Source of the DNA: Flavimobilis sp052324925
GTDB lineage: Bacteria; Actinomycetota; Actinomycetes; Actinomycetales; Cellulomonadaceae
NCBI GenBank assembly: GCA_052324925.1
Contig: JBQPRE010000001.1
DNA length: 64,000 bases
Reading direction: 5' to 3' (one strand)
In this document: piece after piece, positions 33,851-43,200 of the stretch
Position numbering within the stretch: position 1 is the first letter of the stretch
Layout: each line of letters begins with the position of its first letter
Translations under genes and position numbers: made by a program
The notes under the pieces: model-generated
What the model was told of the DNA's origin: nothing
What the model saw: the letters and a program-made list of their open reading frames with translations, nothing else
Database searches by the model: none

Positions 33851-35818
33851 TTAGCCCACTGCGGTGAGGCGACCCGGGTGCGGTGCGACGATGACGACGC
33901 CGCCGGAGGCGAGCCACAGGGGTGCCCGGGCCCGGGGGATCGGGTCGACGTCGTCGGGCAGTGCAAGAAGCTCGAACCCATAGGTGACGCCGTCGGCGCC
34001 CACGACCGTGACCGTCGTCGTGGTGCTGAGTGTGCTGGCCGCTGGAGCGGCGCCCCAGGCGGCGCCTGGCAGGACAGCGGCACCGCTGAGCTCGATTCGA
34101 CCGCCACCGTATGACCACGCAGGTGCGGGCGTGGACTCTCGTGGCAGGCCGTTCGCCTCCACGACAAGTGCCGTGCTGGCGTCGGGGGGCATGGCGGGAG
34201 CACCGTCGGACGTCACGTCCCACACGCCCGCGATCCCGGCGTCGGTCACCGCGATCGGTGAACCGGCATCGAAGCGGGCTCCCCCCGCGTGCACGAGCCT
34301 CTCACGCACGCCCGAGGCCGAGACGATCCAGTTCCCGACCCCTGACCGGCCCTTGAGGGCGTCGGGCGTCGCAACGTTCGAGCGCGTCACCAGGTCGGGT
34401 CGCGCCCACGCCGCTCCGGGCAGAGCCGCGATCGTGCGATCGTCGGCTGCGGTGACGAGCGTGACGTATGGCGTCGCGACCGCACCGCCGTGCGCGTCAG
34501 CCGTCTCGCGCAGCGTGAGGGTGCCCAGGTCAGGGAGGTCGGCGCGGGCGAACGTCCGCAGCAGTGTCCCGTCGGGCCCAGGCTCGACCGTGCCGGAGAG
34601 CGCCCGCCACCGTCCCTCGGCCGTGAGCTCGTACGTGCGTTCCGCGGAGCGCGCGAGGACCCGGTCGTCGGTCGTCACGTCGAGCGTGGGAAGGCTGGCC
34701 CCGGTCCACATGGCCAAGGTCCTCCCGCCCGAGCCGAGGCATGAGAGGTCAGGGCCGTGCCCGACCCAGTAGAGGACGCCCTTGTGCTGCGCCGCGTCTG
34801 TGATTGCGCACTCGTCGCTGCGGGGCAGCGTCGTCTGCGGCGCCCCGCTGGCTGTGCTGATGACGAGGAGGAGGCGATCCGTGACGACGTTTCCGCTGAG
34901 GCGCGACCCTTCGCACGCCATGAGCGCGCCCGCGTCAAGGAGCTGGCAGGGGGAGGCTGAGTCGGTCGGCAGGAACGTGGTCCACTGCGGTGTGCCGTCG
35001 GCGACGTCGATGCCGACGAGGAAGACGCCGTCGGTCACGGTATGGCTGAGCGAAGGAACGGCACTGACGAGCTCACGCCACGACTTCTTCGCGAGGTCGC
35101 CCCGCCGGACGACGGCGACGGTCGTCGCTGCGGACGGTTCGGCGACGGTCGCCGAGGTGCGGACGGGGTCGACCCTCAGGTCGGTGAGCTCGTCGAGCGG
35201 GACGCCCACCTCGTCTGCGACCGTGCCGAGCAGGGTGGCGGCCGTGGCCTCCCACAGGACAGCGGCCGAGGGAAGTGCCACCTCGGTGGGCGGCTCAGGC
35301 TGGGGCAGGTCAGCCCTCCGCAGGTCGACTGCCGTGGCGTCGTCGATCGGGTGCGCGACGGGGTCTCCCCACGGGGTCATCGACGTCGCGAGCGACGCGA
35401 GGATGGCGTCCAGGTCGGGTGGTGCGGTGGTCGGGAAGGGCGGCGCGGGAGGCGGAGCCGCGTCGTCCTCCCGGGTGAGTGCCCAGGCCACGCCGCCGAC
35501 GAGCGCGAGGGCGGCCGCCGCACCGATGATCCTCGTGCTGCGGCCGTGCCGGCGCTCACGCCGGACGTGTGGCTCACCGAGCACCTCTGTCTCGATGCGC
35601 ACGAGGGCGTCGGGGGTGGCCGCGTCGGGTGCGGAGGGCTGGGCGCCTGAGCGAACCGGGCCCGGCGCGGGAACAGCAGCGGGAAGGGGCTCGGGCGCGG
35701 ACGGCGGAGGGGGAGGCGGTGGCGCGGGGCGCGGGGCCGAGGTGCCGGCCGGCTGGCCCGGGCGCAGGCCCTGCTCCGCCCAGAGGTCACGACGAGCCGG
35801 CCCCGAACCTTGCGTCAT
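33851..35818 (-). CDS. PQQ-like beta-propeller protein, single-pass membrane anchored
   Basis: A 655-residue protein. A Pro-rich cytosolic N-terminus (about 1-95, with runs of Pro) precedes one helix (about 97-115, IIGAAAALALVGGVAWAL). The rest is extracellular and built of short beta strands with repeated DGTPQW- and SGAPQT-type turns resembling a PQQ-like propeller. Three or four Cys residues could form disulfides. No enzyme motif is visible. ATG at 35818 was chosen over an in-frame GTG six codons upstream; a purine-rich GGGGGG precedes it. The architecture (Pro-rich head, helix, propeller) resembles the kinase-linked surface proteins earlier in the window, but the function is unknown. Confidence 0.75.
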   Translation of the reverse strand: MTQGSGPARRDLWAEQGLRPGQPAGTSAPRPAPPPPPPPSAPEPLPAAVPAPGPVRSGAQPSAPDAATPDALVRIETEVLGEPHVRRERRHGRSTRIIGAAAALALVGGVAWALTREDDAAPPPAPPFPTTAPPDLDAILASLATSMTPWGDPVAHPIDDATAVDLRRADLPQPEPPTEVALPSAAVLWEATAATLLGTVADEVGVPLDELTDLRVDPVRTSATVAEPSAATTVAVVRRGDLAKKSWRELVSAVPSLSHTVTDGVFLVGIDVADGTPQWTTFLPTDSASPCQLLDAGALMACEGSRLSGNVVTDRLLLVISTASGAPQTTLPRSDECAITDAAQHKGVLYWVGHGPDLSCLGSGGRTLAMWTGASLPTLDVTTDDRVLARSAERTYELTAEGRWRALSGTVEPGPDGTLLRTFARADLPDLGTLTLRETADAHGGAVATPYVTLVTAADDRTIAALPGAAWARPDLVTRSNVATPDALKGRSGVGNWIVSASGVRERLVHAGGARFDAGSPIAVTDAGIAGVWDVTSDGAPAMPPDASTALVVEANGLPRESTPAPAWSYGGGRIELSGAAVLPGAAWGAAPAASTLSTTTTVTVVGADGVTYGFELLALPDDVDPIPRARAPLWLASGGVVIVAPHPGRLTAVG

Positions 35819-35963
35819 GGTCCCCCCGTCCGTCACGGCCTCATGCCGTCCCTTGCATGGTCCCGCATGGCGTCGTGCCACGTCCAACCCCATGTGAGGC
35901 CTGCGGGATGGACTGCTGTCCCTGATGCGAGGTGCGCACGACGGTGGCAGGGTGAGTCGCAGA

Positions 35964-35979
35964 CGTACCGGCTGGTACG
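35964..35979 (+). promoter_or_regulatory. Inverted repeat upstream of the GlsB-like gene
   Basis: CGTACC-GGCT-GGTACG is a perfect 6-bp inverted repeat lying about 15 bp before the SD of the downstream gene. It may be an operator or a leader hairpin. The regulator is unknown. Confidence 0.35.
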
Positions 35980-36003
35980 CCGTGGCTCGGAAGGAGAACC
36001 GTC

Positions 36004-36264
36004 ATGGGTGAACTGATCGGTCTGATCATTTTCGGCGCCATCATCGGTGCCCTCGCGCGACTGTTCATGAAGGGCGAACAGTCCATCGGTGTCCTGTGGA
36101 CAATCATCTTGGGTGTGCTCGGCGCCCTCGCGGGCTACTGGCTCTCCGGTCTCATGGGAGTCGACGACACCAAGGGGATCGACTGGATTCGCTGGGTCAT
36201 CTCGATCGTGCTTTCGGTCGTGTTCATCACGATCTACTTGAGCGTCCGCGGTCGCAAGAAGTAA
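36004..36264 (+). CDS. GlsB/YeaQ/YmgE-family stress-response membrane protein
   Basis: An 86-residue protein (once called transglycosylase-associated) with three hydrophobic helices and Gly-rich packing (IIFGAIIGALARLFMKGEQS and the helices after it). Homologues are small envelope proteins induced by stress; the molecular role is unknown. AAGGAGA lies 6 nt before the ATG. The stop codon is followed almost at once by the assembly scar, so its terminator is missing from this sequence. Confidence 0.85.
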   Translation: MGELIGLIIFGAIIGALARLFMKGEQSIGVLWTIILGVLGALAGYWLSGLMGVDDTKGIDWIRWVISIVLSVVFITIYLSVRGRKK

Positions 36265-36272
36265 CGCTGGGG

Positions 36273-36416
<144 letters not shown>

Positions 36417-36461
36417 CCTCCGTCTTCGTGTGGACGACGCCCGCGCGCGCTCGTCCGCACC

Positions 36462-36467
36462 TACAGT
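36462..36467 (+). promoter_or_regulatory. Leaderless promoter of recQ
   Basis: TACAGT stands exactly 12 bp before the GTG at 36474. No SD is visible. The -35 region can be read (the scar ends at 36415) but shows no clear match. Confidence 0.6.
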
Positions 36468-36473
36468 GGCCAC

Positions 36474-38360
36474 GTGACAGCGACGACCTCTGACGCCACC
36501 AGCCCGCTCGACGTCCTGCGTCGGGTCTGGGGCTACGACGCCTTCCGCGGCGACCAGGCCGCGATCATCGACACGCTCGTCGGCGGTGACGACGCGCTCG
36601 TCCTCATGCCGACGGGCGGCGGCAAGTCACTGTGCTACCAGGTGCCCGCGCTCGTGCGGGACGGCACGGGCGTCGTCGTCTCGCCGCTCATCGCCCTCAT
36701 GCAGGACCAGGTCGATGCGCTCGCGGCCGTCGGGGTCCGCGCGGGGTTCCTCAACTCGACGCAGTCGCCCGCCCAGCGGGCCGAGGTCGAGCGGTCGCTC
36801 CTCGACGGGACGCTCGACCTTCTCTACCTCGCCCCGGAGCGGCTTGGCGTTCCGGCGACGCTCGACCTCCTGGGTCGCGCGCAGCTCTCGCTCTTCGCGA
36901 TCGACGAGGCGCACTGCGTCTCGCAGTGGGGCCACGACTTCAGGCCCGACTACCTGCGCCTGTCCGTGCTCCATGAGAAGTGGCCGGACGTCCCGCGCAT
37001 CGCACTCACTGCGACCGCAACGTCCGCGACACGCACCGAGATCGCTGAGCGCCTCGAGCTCACGTCGGCCCGGCACTTCGTCGCGAGCTTTGACCGCCCC
37101 AACATCCGCTACCGGATCGTCAGCAAGGACAACCCGCGCGCCCAGCTCGTCGACCTCCTCGTGAGCGAGCACGCGGGCGACGCGGGCATCGTCTACTGCC
37201 TCTCGCGTGCGTCGGTCGAACAGACTGCCGCGTACCTCGTCGAGCGAGGGATCCCCGCGCTCCCGTACCACGCGGGCCTCGACGCCTCGGTGCGGGCCGC
37301 GAACCAGTCGAGGTTCCTGCGCGAGGACGGGCTCGTCATGGTCGCGACGATCGCGTTCGGCATGGGGATCGACAAGCCCGACGTGCGGTTCGTCGCGCAC
37401 CTCGACCTTCCGAAGTCCGTCGAGGGCTACTACCAGGAGACGGGGCGTGCCGGACGTGACGGTGCGCCCGCAACCGCGTGGCTCGCGTACGGGCTTGCCG
37501 ACGTCGTCCAGCAGCGACGCATGATCGACTCCTCCGAGGGTGACGCCGCGCACCGCCGGCAGCTCTCCACGCACCTCGACGCGATGCTCGCGCTGTGCGA
37601 GACCGTCGGCTGCCGCCGCGTCCAGCTCCTCGGCTACTTCGGCGAGGAGTCCGAGCCGTGCGGGAACTGCGACACGTGCCTCGAACCGCCGCGCACGTGG
37701 GACGGGACGATCGCCGCGCAGAAGCTGCTCTCGACGGTCGTGCGCCTCGAGCGTGAGCGTGGCCAGCACTTCGGCGCCGGCCACGTCATCGACATCCTCC
37801 GGGGCAAGGAGTCGCCGCGCGTGCTCGAGCTCGGTCACTCGACGCTGTCGACGTACGGGATCGGCGCCGACGTCTCCGAGGCCGAGTGGCGTGGGGTCGT
37901 GCGCCAGCTCCTCGCGCAGGGTCTCCTCGGCGTCGACGCCCGCGGGTACTCGACGCTCGAGCTCACCCCGCTGTCCGCGGGCGTCCTCACGGGTGAGCGG
38001 ACCGTGTTCATGCGGCACGAGGAACCCCGTGCGGGGCGTCGGGGGTCGACCGGAGCGCGAGGCAAGCGGGCTGCCTCCGCAGTCGAGGGGCTCGACGCCG
38101 CTGCGACCGAGCTCTTCGAGCAGTTGCGGACGTGGCGGGCCGCGACCGCGAAGGAGCTGGGGGTGCCCGCGTACGTCGTGTTCCACGACGCGACCCTGCG
38201 CGAGGTCGCGCGGGTCCGGCCCACGAGCCTCGATGCTCTCGGGGGAGTGACCGGGGTCGGGGCGAGCAAGCTCGACAAGTTTGGCGCCGAGGTCGTCAGC
38301 GTCGTCGAGTCCGTGACGGGAGTCCCTGCCGACGTAGGTGCGGGACGGCTCGACCTCTGA
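36474..38360 (+). CDS. recQ: ATP-dependent DNA helicase RecQ
   Basis: A 628-residue superfamily 2 3'-5' helicase of recombinational repair. Walker A is PTGGGKSL (K51) and Walker B is DEAH (144-147) in AIDEAHCVSQWGHDFRPDY. A RecQ-Ct zinc site has EPCGNCDTCLEPP, a winged helix follows, and one HRDC domain lies at the C-terminus (from about 535). GTG at 36474 begins the conserved protein; the frame continues upstream only through the poly-C scar and is not coding there. The GTG fits a leaderless mRNA. The family assignment is firm. Confidence 0.95.
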   Translation: MTATTSDATSPLDVLRRVWGYDAFRGDQAAIIDTLVGGDDALVLMPTGGGKSLCYQVPALVRDGTGVVVSPLIALMQDQVDALAAVGVRAGFLNSTQSPAQRAEVERSLLDGTLDLLYLAPERLGVPATLDLLGRAQLSLFAIDEAHCVSQWGHDFRPDYLRLSVLHEKWPDVPRIALTATATSATRTEIAERLELTSARHFVASFDRPNIRYRIVSKDNPRAQLVDLLVSEHAGDAGIVYCLSRASVEQTAAYLVERGIPALPYHAGLDASVRAANQSRFLREDGLVMVATIAFGMGIDKPDVRFVAHLDLPKSVEGYYQETGRAGRDGAPATAWLAYGLADVVQQRRMIDSSEGDAAHRRQLSTHLDAMLALCETVGCRRVQLLGYFGEESEPCGNCDTCLEPPRTWDGTIAAQKLLSTVVRLERERGQHFGAGHVIDILRGKESPRVLELGHSTLSTYGIGADVSEAEWRGVVRQLLAQGLLGVDARGYSTLELTPLSAGVLTGERTVFMRHEEPRAGRRGSTGARGKRAASAVEGLDAAATELFEQLRTWRAATAKELGVPAYVVFHDATLREVARVRPTSLDALGGVTGVGASKLDKFGAEVVSVVESVTGVPADVGAGRLDL

Positions 38361-38471
38361 CGTCCTCCGGGAAGCGCCGCTCCAGACGCCGCGGTCGTGT
38401 GCGCCAGTGGGCCGACCCGCGAAGACGGCCTACCGTGGGAGGTGTCCGCACAGTCGTTGAAGGGACCTCTC

Positions 38472-39368
38472 ATGACCTCCGTCGCGCCGCTCCTCACCCC
38501 GTCCGAGCTTGACGACCTCCTGTCGGCAGGCGGTGACGTGCGCGTCTTCGACGCGACCACCTTCCTCCGTACGACGGTCGAGGCCGCGCCGTACTCGACC
38601 GTCGCGGGCCTCGAGCAGTTCGAGTCCGAGCACATCCCCGGGGCAGGATTCGTCGACGTCGCCGGTGACCTCTCCGACCCCGCCGGGGAGCACGCCTTCA
38701 CGCTTCCGTCGCCCGACGCCTTCGCCGCTGCCGCGGGAGCCCTCGGCATCGGCGACGACACCCACGTCGTCGTCTACGACACGGCAGGCAACGCGTGGGC
38801 GACGCGCGTGTGGTGGCTCCTGCGCGTCTTCGGGCACGACGCTGTCTCTGTGCTCGACGGGGGCCTCGGCGCCTGGAAGGCCGCGGGCCTGCCCGTCGAG
38901 TCCGGTCCTGCCGCACCTGTCGCTTCCGCGACGTTCACCGCGCGGCTGCGTCCCGAGCTCGTCGCGACCAAGGCTGAGGTCACCCGTGCCGTCGCAGGCG
39001 ACGGTGACGCGGACGGGTCGACGGCCGACGTCATCGTCAACGCCCTCGACCCCGAGACGTTCGCGGGAACCCAGGAGCTCAGCCCCTACGCGCGTCGCGG
39101 CCGCATCCCCGGCAGCCGCAACCTGCCGCTCTACACCCTTCTCGACCAGTCGACGGGCCGGTTCCTTGCCACGGGTGACCTTGCCGAACGCCTCGAGGCG
39201 CAGGGCGTCCTCGGTGCGCGCCGCGCGGTGACGTACTGCGGCGGCGGGATCGCTGCGACCCTGCCGGCGTTCGCTGCGTTCGTCGCCGACGGGACCGAGG
39301 TCGCCGTCTACGACGGCTCCTTGTCCGAGTGGACCGCCGACCCGAGCCTTCCGGTCGAGCTCGGCTGA
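38472..39368 (+). CDS. Thiosulfate/3-mercaptopyruvate sulfurtransferase (two rhodanese domains)
   Basis: A 298-residue tandem rhodanese. The N-terminal inactive domain includes HIPGAGFVDVAGDLSD and VVVYDTAGNAWATRVWW. The C-terminal domain carries the active Cys256 in TYCGGGIAAT. The loop CGGGIAA fits a thiosulfate:cyanide or mercaptopyruvate sulfurtransferase; the two cannot be separated here. AAGGGA lies 7 nt before the ATG. A -10-like TACCGT at 38431-38436 is a candidate promoter. Confidence 0.9.
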   Translation: MTSVAPLLTPSELDDLLSAGGDVRVFDATTFLRTTVEAAPYSTVAGLEQFESEHIPGAGFVDVAGDLSDPAGEHAFTLPSPDAFAAAAGALGIGDDTHVVVYDTAGNAWATRVWWLLRVFGHDAVSVLDGGLGAWKAAGLPVESGPAAPVASATFTARLRPELVATKAEVTRAVAGDGDADGSTADVIVNALDPETFAGTQELSPYARRGRIPGSRNLPLYTLLDQSTGRFLATGDLAERLEAQGVLGARRAVTYCGGGIAATLPAFAAFVADGTEVAVYDGSLSEWTADPSLPVELG

Positions 39369-39393
39369 GTCCCGCGGTGCTTGGATGGGCACC

Positions 39394-40080
39394 ATGACGA
39401 CGACGTCGAGGCCGCGCACCCCGCAGGTTCCGGGCCATGTCGAGGTCGTGTGTGGCCCGATGTTCGCCGGCAAGTCCGAGGAGCTGCTGCGTCGCGTGCG
39501 GCGCGCAGTCCTCGCGGGGCTGACCGTCGAGGTCATCAGCCATGCGGTCGATGACCGGAGGGGGCGCGGCACGGTCTCGTCCCACTCGGGCCTCGCGGTC
39601 CCCGCGGTGATGGCGAGCGAGGCGTACGAGATCGAGGAGCACGTGCGCTCTGTGTGCGAGGCGCGAGGGCTCGACGTCGTCGCGATCGACGAGGCGCAGT
39701 TCTTCGGGCTGGGACTTGTCGACGTCGTTCAGCGGCTTGCCGGCCGGGGGATCGTCGTGCTGGTGGCGGGCCTCGACGTGACGTTCGAGTCGCGGCCGTT
39801 TGAGCCGCTGCCGAGCTTGTGCGCGCTCGCGGAGCGTGTGACGCGGCTGACTGCGGTGTGCGGCGTGTGTGGTGCCGACGCTGCCTTCCACGAGCGGGTG
39901 ACCGTGGCGCCCCCTGCCAGGGAGGCCTCCGAGGCGACGGTGTCCGATGCGCAGAGCGTGGGCGGGCGCGTCGAGGAGGCACGCGCTGAGTTCGTGGGCG
40001 GGGCGGAGTCGTACGGTGCGCGGTGTCGGCATCATCTGGCGCTCGCGCCGTGGGCGCCGGACAGCGTGCGGTGCCGCTGA
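39394..40080 (+). CDS. tdk: Thymidine kinase (type II)
   Basis: A 228-residue salvage kinase that phosphorylates thymidine. The P-loop is GPMFAGKS (21-28), the Walker B-like motif VVAIDEAQFF, and the lasso region AESYGARCRHH. Zinc ligands are Cys-x-x-Cys (VCGVCG) with a later Cys and His in CRHH. ATG at 39394 was preferred over an in-frame ATG at 39385 because TTGGAT at 39381-39386 would be a -10 element for a nearly leaderless mRNA. It is 25 bp downstream of the sulfurtransferase. Confidence 0.92.
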   Translation: MTTTSRPRTPQVPGHVEVVCGPMFAGKSEELLRRVRRAVLAGLTVEVISHAVDDRRGRGTVSSHSGLAVPAVMASEAYEIEEHVRSVCEARGLDVVAIDEAQFFGLGLVDVVQRLAGRGIVVLVAGLDVTFESRPFEPLPSLCALAERVTRLTAVCGVCGADAAFHERVTVAPPAREASEATVSDAQSVGGRVEEARAEFVGGAESYGARCRHHLALAPWAPDSVRCR

Positions 40081-40139
40081 CCGCCGAGGGGAGGGCAGCC
40101 GGGCGCCGCACGCGTCCAGGGTCGTCGTGAACGACGCTT

Positions 40140-40190
40140 GTAGCGGCCCTGAGGGGGGCAAGGTCGCTACGCCTTCACACTAAGGAGTGT
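40140..40190. terminator. Two hairpins between convergent genes
   Basis: GTAGCGGCC (40140-40148) pairs with GGTCGCTAC (40162-40170) with one mismatch, and ACACT-AAGG-AGTGT (40177-40190) is a perfect short hairpin followed by TT. Both lie in the 179-bp gap between tdk and the convergent nuclease-helicase gene. I see no gene in the gap. Confidence 0.5.
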
Positions 40191-40259
40191 TTGCGCTGGT
40201 GGGTGCCGGACTTTGGTCCTGGACACCCGGGGGTTGGCGTGAAAACAGCGCCGACGGTG

Positions 40260-43200
40260 CTAGCTGGGGCGCGGGCTCGCAGCCGGTGCGATGGGGGCGG
40301 TCAGGCCGATGAATGCACCGAGGTCGGCGAGCGCGGCGGGGGAGGTCGGGAGGTGCTCGGTGAGGCGCGTGGACCTCACGATGACCGCGTGGTGCTGCGC
40401 GCGTGAGACTGCCACGTTGACGCGGTGCCGGTCGAGCAGGAAGGTCATGCCGCGCGCGGCGTCGTCCGCGCTCGAGGTCGCGAACGAGACGATCGCGACG
40501 GGTGCTTCTTGCCCTTGGAAGCGATCGACGGTGCCGACGCGCGTCCCTGCGAAGCCCGCCGTGTCGAGGGCGTCGCGGACCAGCTGGACGTGAGCGTTGT
40601 ACGCCGCGACGACGATGACGTCCGCGTCGGTTGCGAGGCGGCCGGGTTGATCCTTGCCAGGGATCCAGGTCGCTCCGACGACGCTGCGTACGACGTCGAC
40701 GACCGCGGCGGCCTCTTCGGGGCTTGCCGTCGTGCGTCCCGCGTGGTCGATCTCGACGACGGTGATTCCGGGGTGGGTCCCCACGAGGCTGCGGTGCTCG
40801 GGGACGCCGGGCCGTGAGTGCAGGCGACGTTCGTACGACAGCCGGGAGACCGGCTCGCAGAGGGCCGGGTGCATGCGCCACGACTCGGCGAGGAAGAAGC
40901 CGAGGTGCTCGGGCAGCGTTGCATGCCCGTTCATGAGCCAGCCGAGGGCCGAGGTGTCGACGGGTTCGGGGTGGGTGCCCTGTGTGACTTGGGGGAGCTG
41001 CTGGGGGTCGCCGAGCAGCATGACGTTGCGTGCTGCACCCGCGACGGCGAGCGTGTTGGCGAGGGCGAACTGACCGGCTTCGTCGACGACGAGCAGGTCG
41101 TAGCCGTCCGCGGGAGCGTTCTTGGGGGCGCAGAAGGTCCAGGTGGTCCCGCCGACGACGCAGCCCCGCCCCGCGTGGTCGGCGAGGAACGCCTCGATCG
41201 AGCCGGAGGCCGAGTCCGTGAGCCTCGTCCACGGGTGGTCGTCGGTGTCGCCCTGCGCATTCTTCTTGCCGACGTCCGCTCGGTCGACACCGGCTGCGAC
41301 GATGCCCGCGAGCATGTTCTCGACGACTGCGTGGGACTGGGCGACGACGGCGATCGTCCAGCCGGCCGCGACGAGCTTGGCGATGACGCGTGAGCCGGTG
41401 TAGGTCTTGCCGGTTCCGGGAGGGCCTTGGACGGCGAGGTAGGAGTCGTCGAGCGCGAGCACGGTGCGCGTGAGCGCACCGATGAGATCGGCCTCGCGTT
41501 CCGCTGCCGTGGGAAAGTGAGCGTCCGCGCGCAGCCGCGGAGGAATGCGTCGAAGGAGGTCGAGCATCGCGAGGCGGGGGAGCGCCGGGGTGCCCACGGC
41601 GTCCCCGAGGCCCGCGACGACGCGGTCGGCGAGCCGGAGGATCGCGGCCGCGGGCTGCTTGCCGAGGTCGATGACCACGGGCACGAGCGCGAGGGGAGCC
41701 GCGGCCCAGCCGCTGACGCCGGACTTGGTCCTCTCGGTGACGGTGAGCGTCGAGATCGTGCCGTGCGTCTCGACGTCGTCGACGGTGACCTTGCTGTGCC
41801 ACGTGAGCGTGCCGTCGCCCGCCGTGCCGAACGAGTCGTCGACGCCGGGCGGGTAGACGGCCCACATCGAGGCGCCGGGCCGGACGTCCGAGCCGGGCTC
41901 GAGCTCGGCACGCAGCACGACCTGGCGCGTCGAGGTCCGTTTCGTGCCCTCGGGCGGCACCCAGGGCTCCGGCATGACGGCGGGCACCCCGTCGTACGAG
42001 CCGGGCCGGACGACCGCGCGTGACGTCCACTCGTCGATCGGGGTGAGGAGCCGGTCGAAGTGCTCCCACCAGGCGGGCCGCACCTCGCGGCGGTGGTACT
42101 TGAGCGCGGCCGCGAGCATTGCGAGCGCCTGGGCGTCGGGCGGGCGGTGGGCGGGGTCCTCACCTGCCGTGCGGAGCAGCGCGTCCTCGACCTCGGCGAG
42201 GTGCCGGGCCTCGGGTGAGACCTCGGGGGGCTCGGCCCCGTCGGTCGCGGTCACCGCACCGCCTGACGGCACGACGCCGTGCTCGGCAGCGCGCTCGTCG
42301 AGCCACAGGCGCAGGTCGCGGGTCGAGATGCAGTCGTCGGTGTTGTACTCCGCGATCGCCTCGAGCCGCCGGGCATACGCCTCGAGGTGACCCGCGTCGC
42401 GCAGGGCGCAGGCCTCGGCGTACTCGGCGATCGAGTCGGCCGCGTTCGTCACGCCCTCGCGACCGCCCGGCGAGTAGAGCGGCTCGAGCTTCTTGATCGA
42501 GTACGACGACTGAGAGATGCGGATCGCGCCGCGCACGGTGGCGTACAGGTCGACGAAGACGCCCGCGCGCAGAAGGTCGTCGAGCAGATCCTCGCCCACG
42601 CCGTGGCGGCCCGCCAGACGCTTGAGTGCCGCAGGCTCGTACGGCGCGTAGTGGTAGACGTGCATGGTGGGGAACTGCAGCCGACGCGCGGTGACGAGCT
42701 CGAGGAACGTGAGGAGCGTCGTCTTCTCGCTCGCGCGGTCGTGCGCCCACAGGGCCGTGAACGGCGGCGCCTCGTCGTCGGACGTGGGCTCGGCAACCAT
42801 GCCCCACAGGTACTCCAGACCCCAGTCGTCGGGCTCCTCGCCGACCCACAGCGGGTCGCCCTCGAAGTCGAAGAAGAGGTCGCCCGCCGACCGCGGCGGA
42901 AGCTGGCCGAGGACTGATGGGTCGAAGACCTCGGCGGCGACGTCGGGGCGGCCGTCGGGCAGGAGCGGTGCGGGCCCGTCGGGTGGGGTCTGCCGTACCT
43001 GAAGGCGAGCCTGCGCGCGCAACGTCTCGAGCGCGTGCGCAGAGAGCCCTGTGACCGGAGCCTCCGACGCGGCGAGCTCGTCGATCGTCGTCAGGCCCGC
43101 CGCGACCAGCCGAGCCCGCTGGGAGGGCCTCAGCCCTGCCACGAGGAGCAGGTCGCGGTCATGTGCGATCCACTGCTCGCAGACCTCGCAGGTGCCGCAC

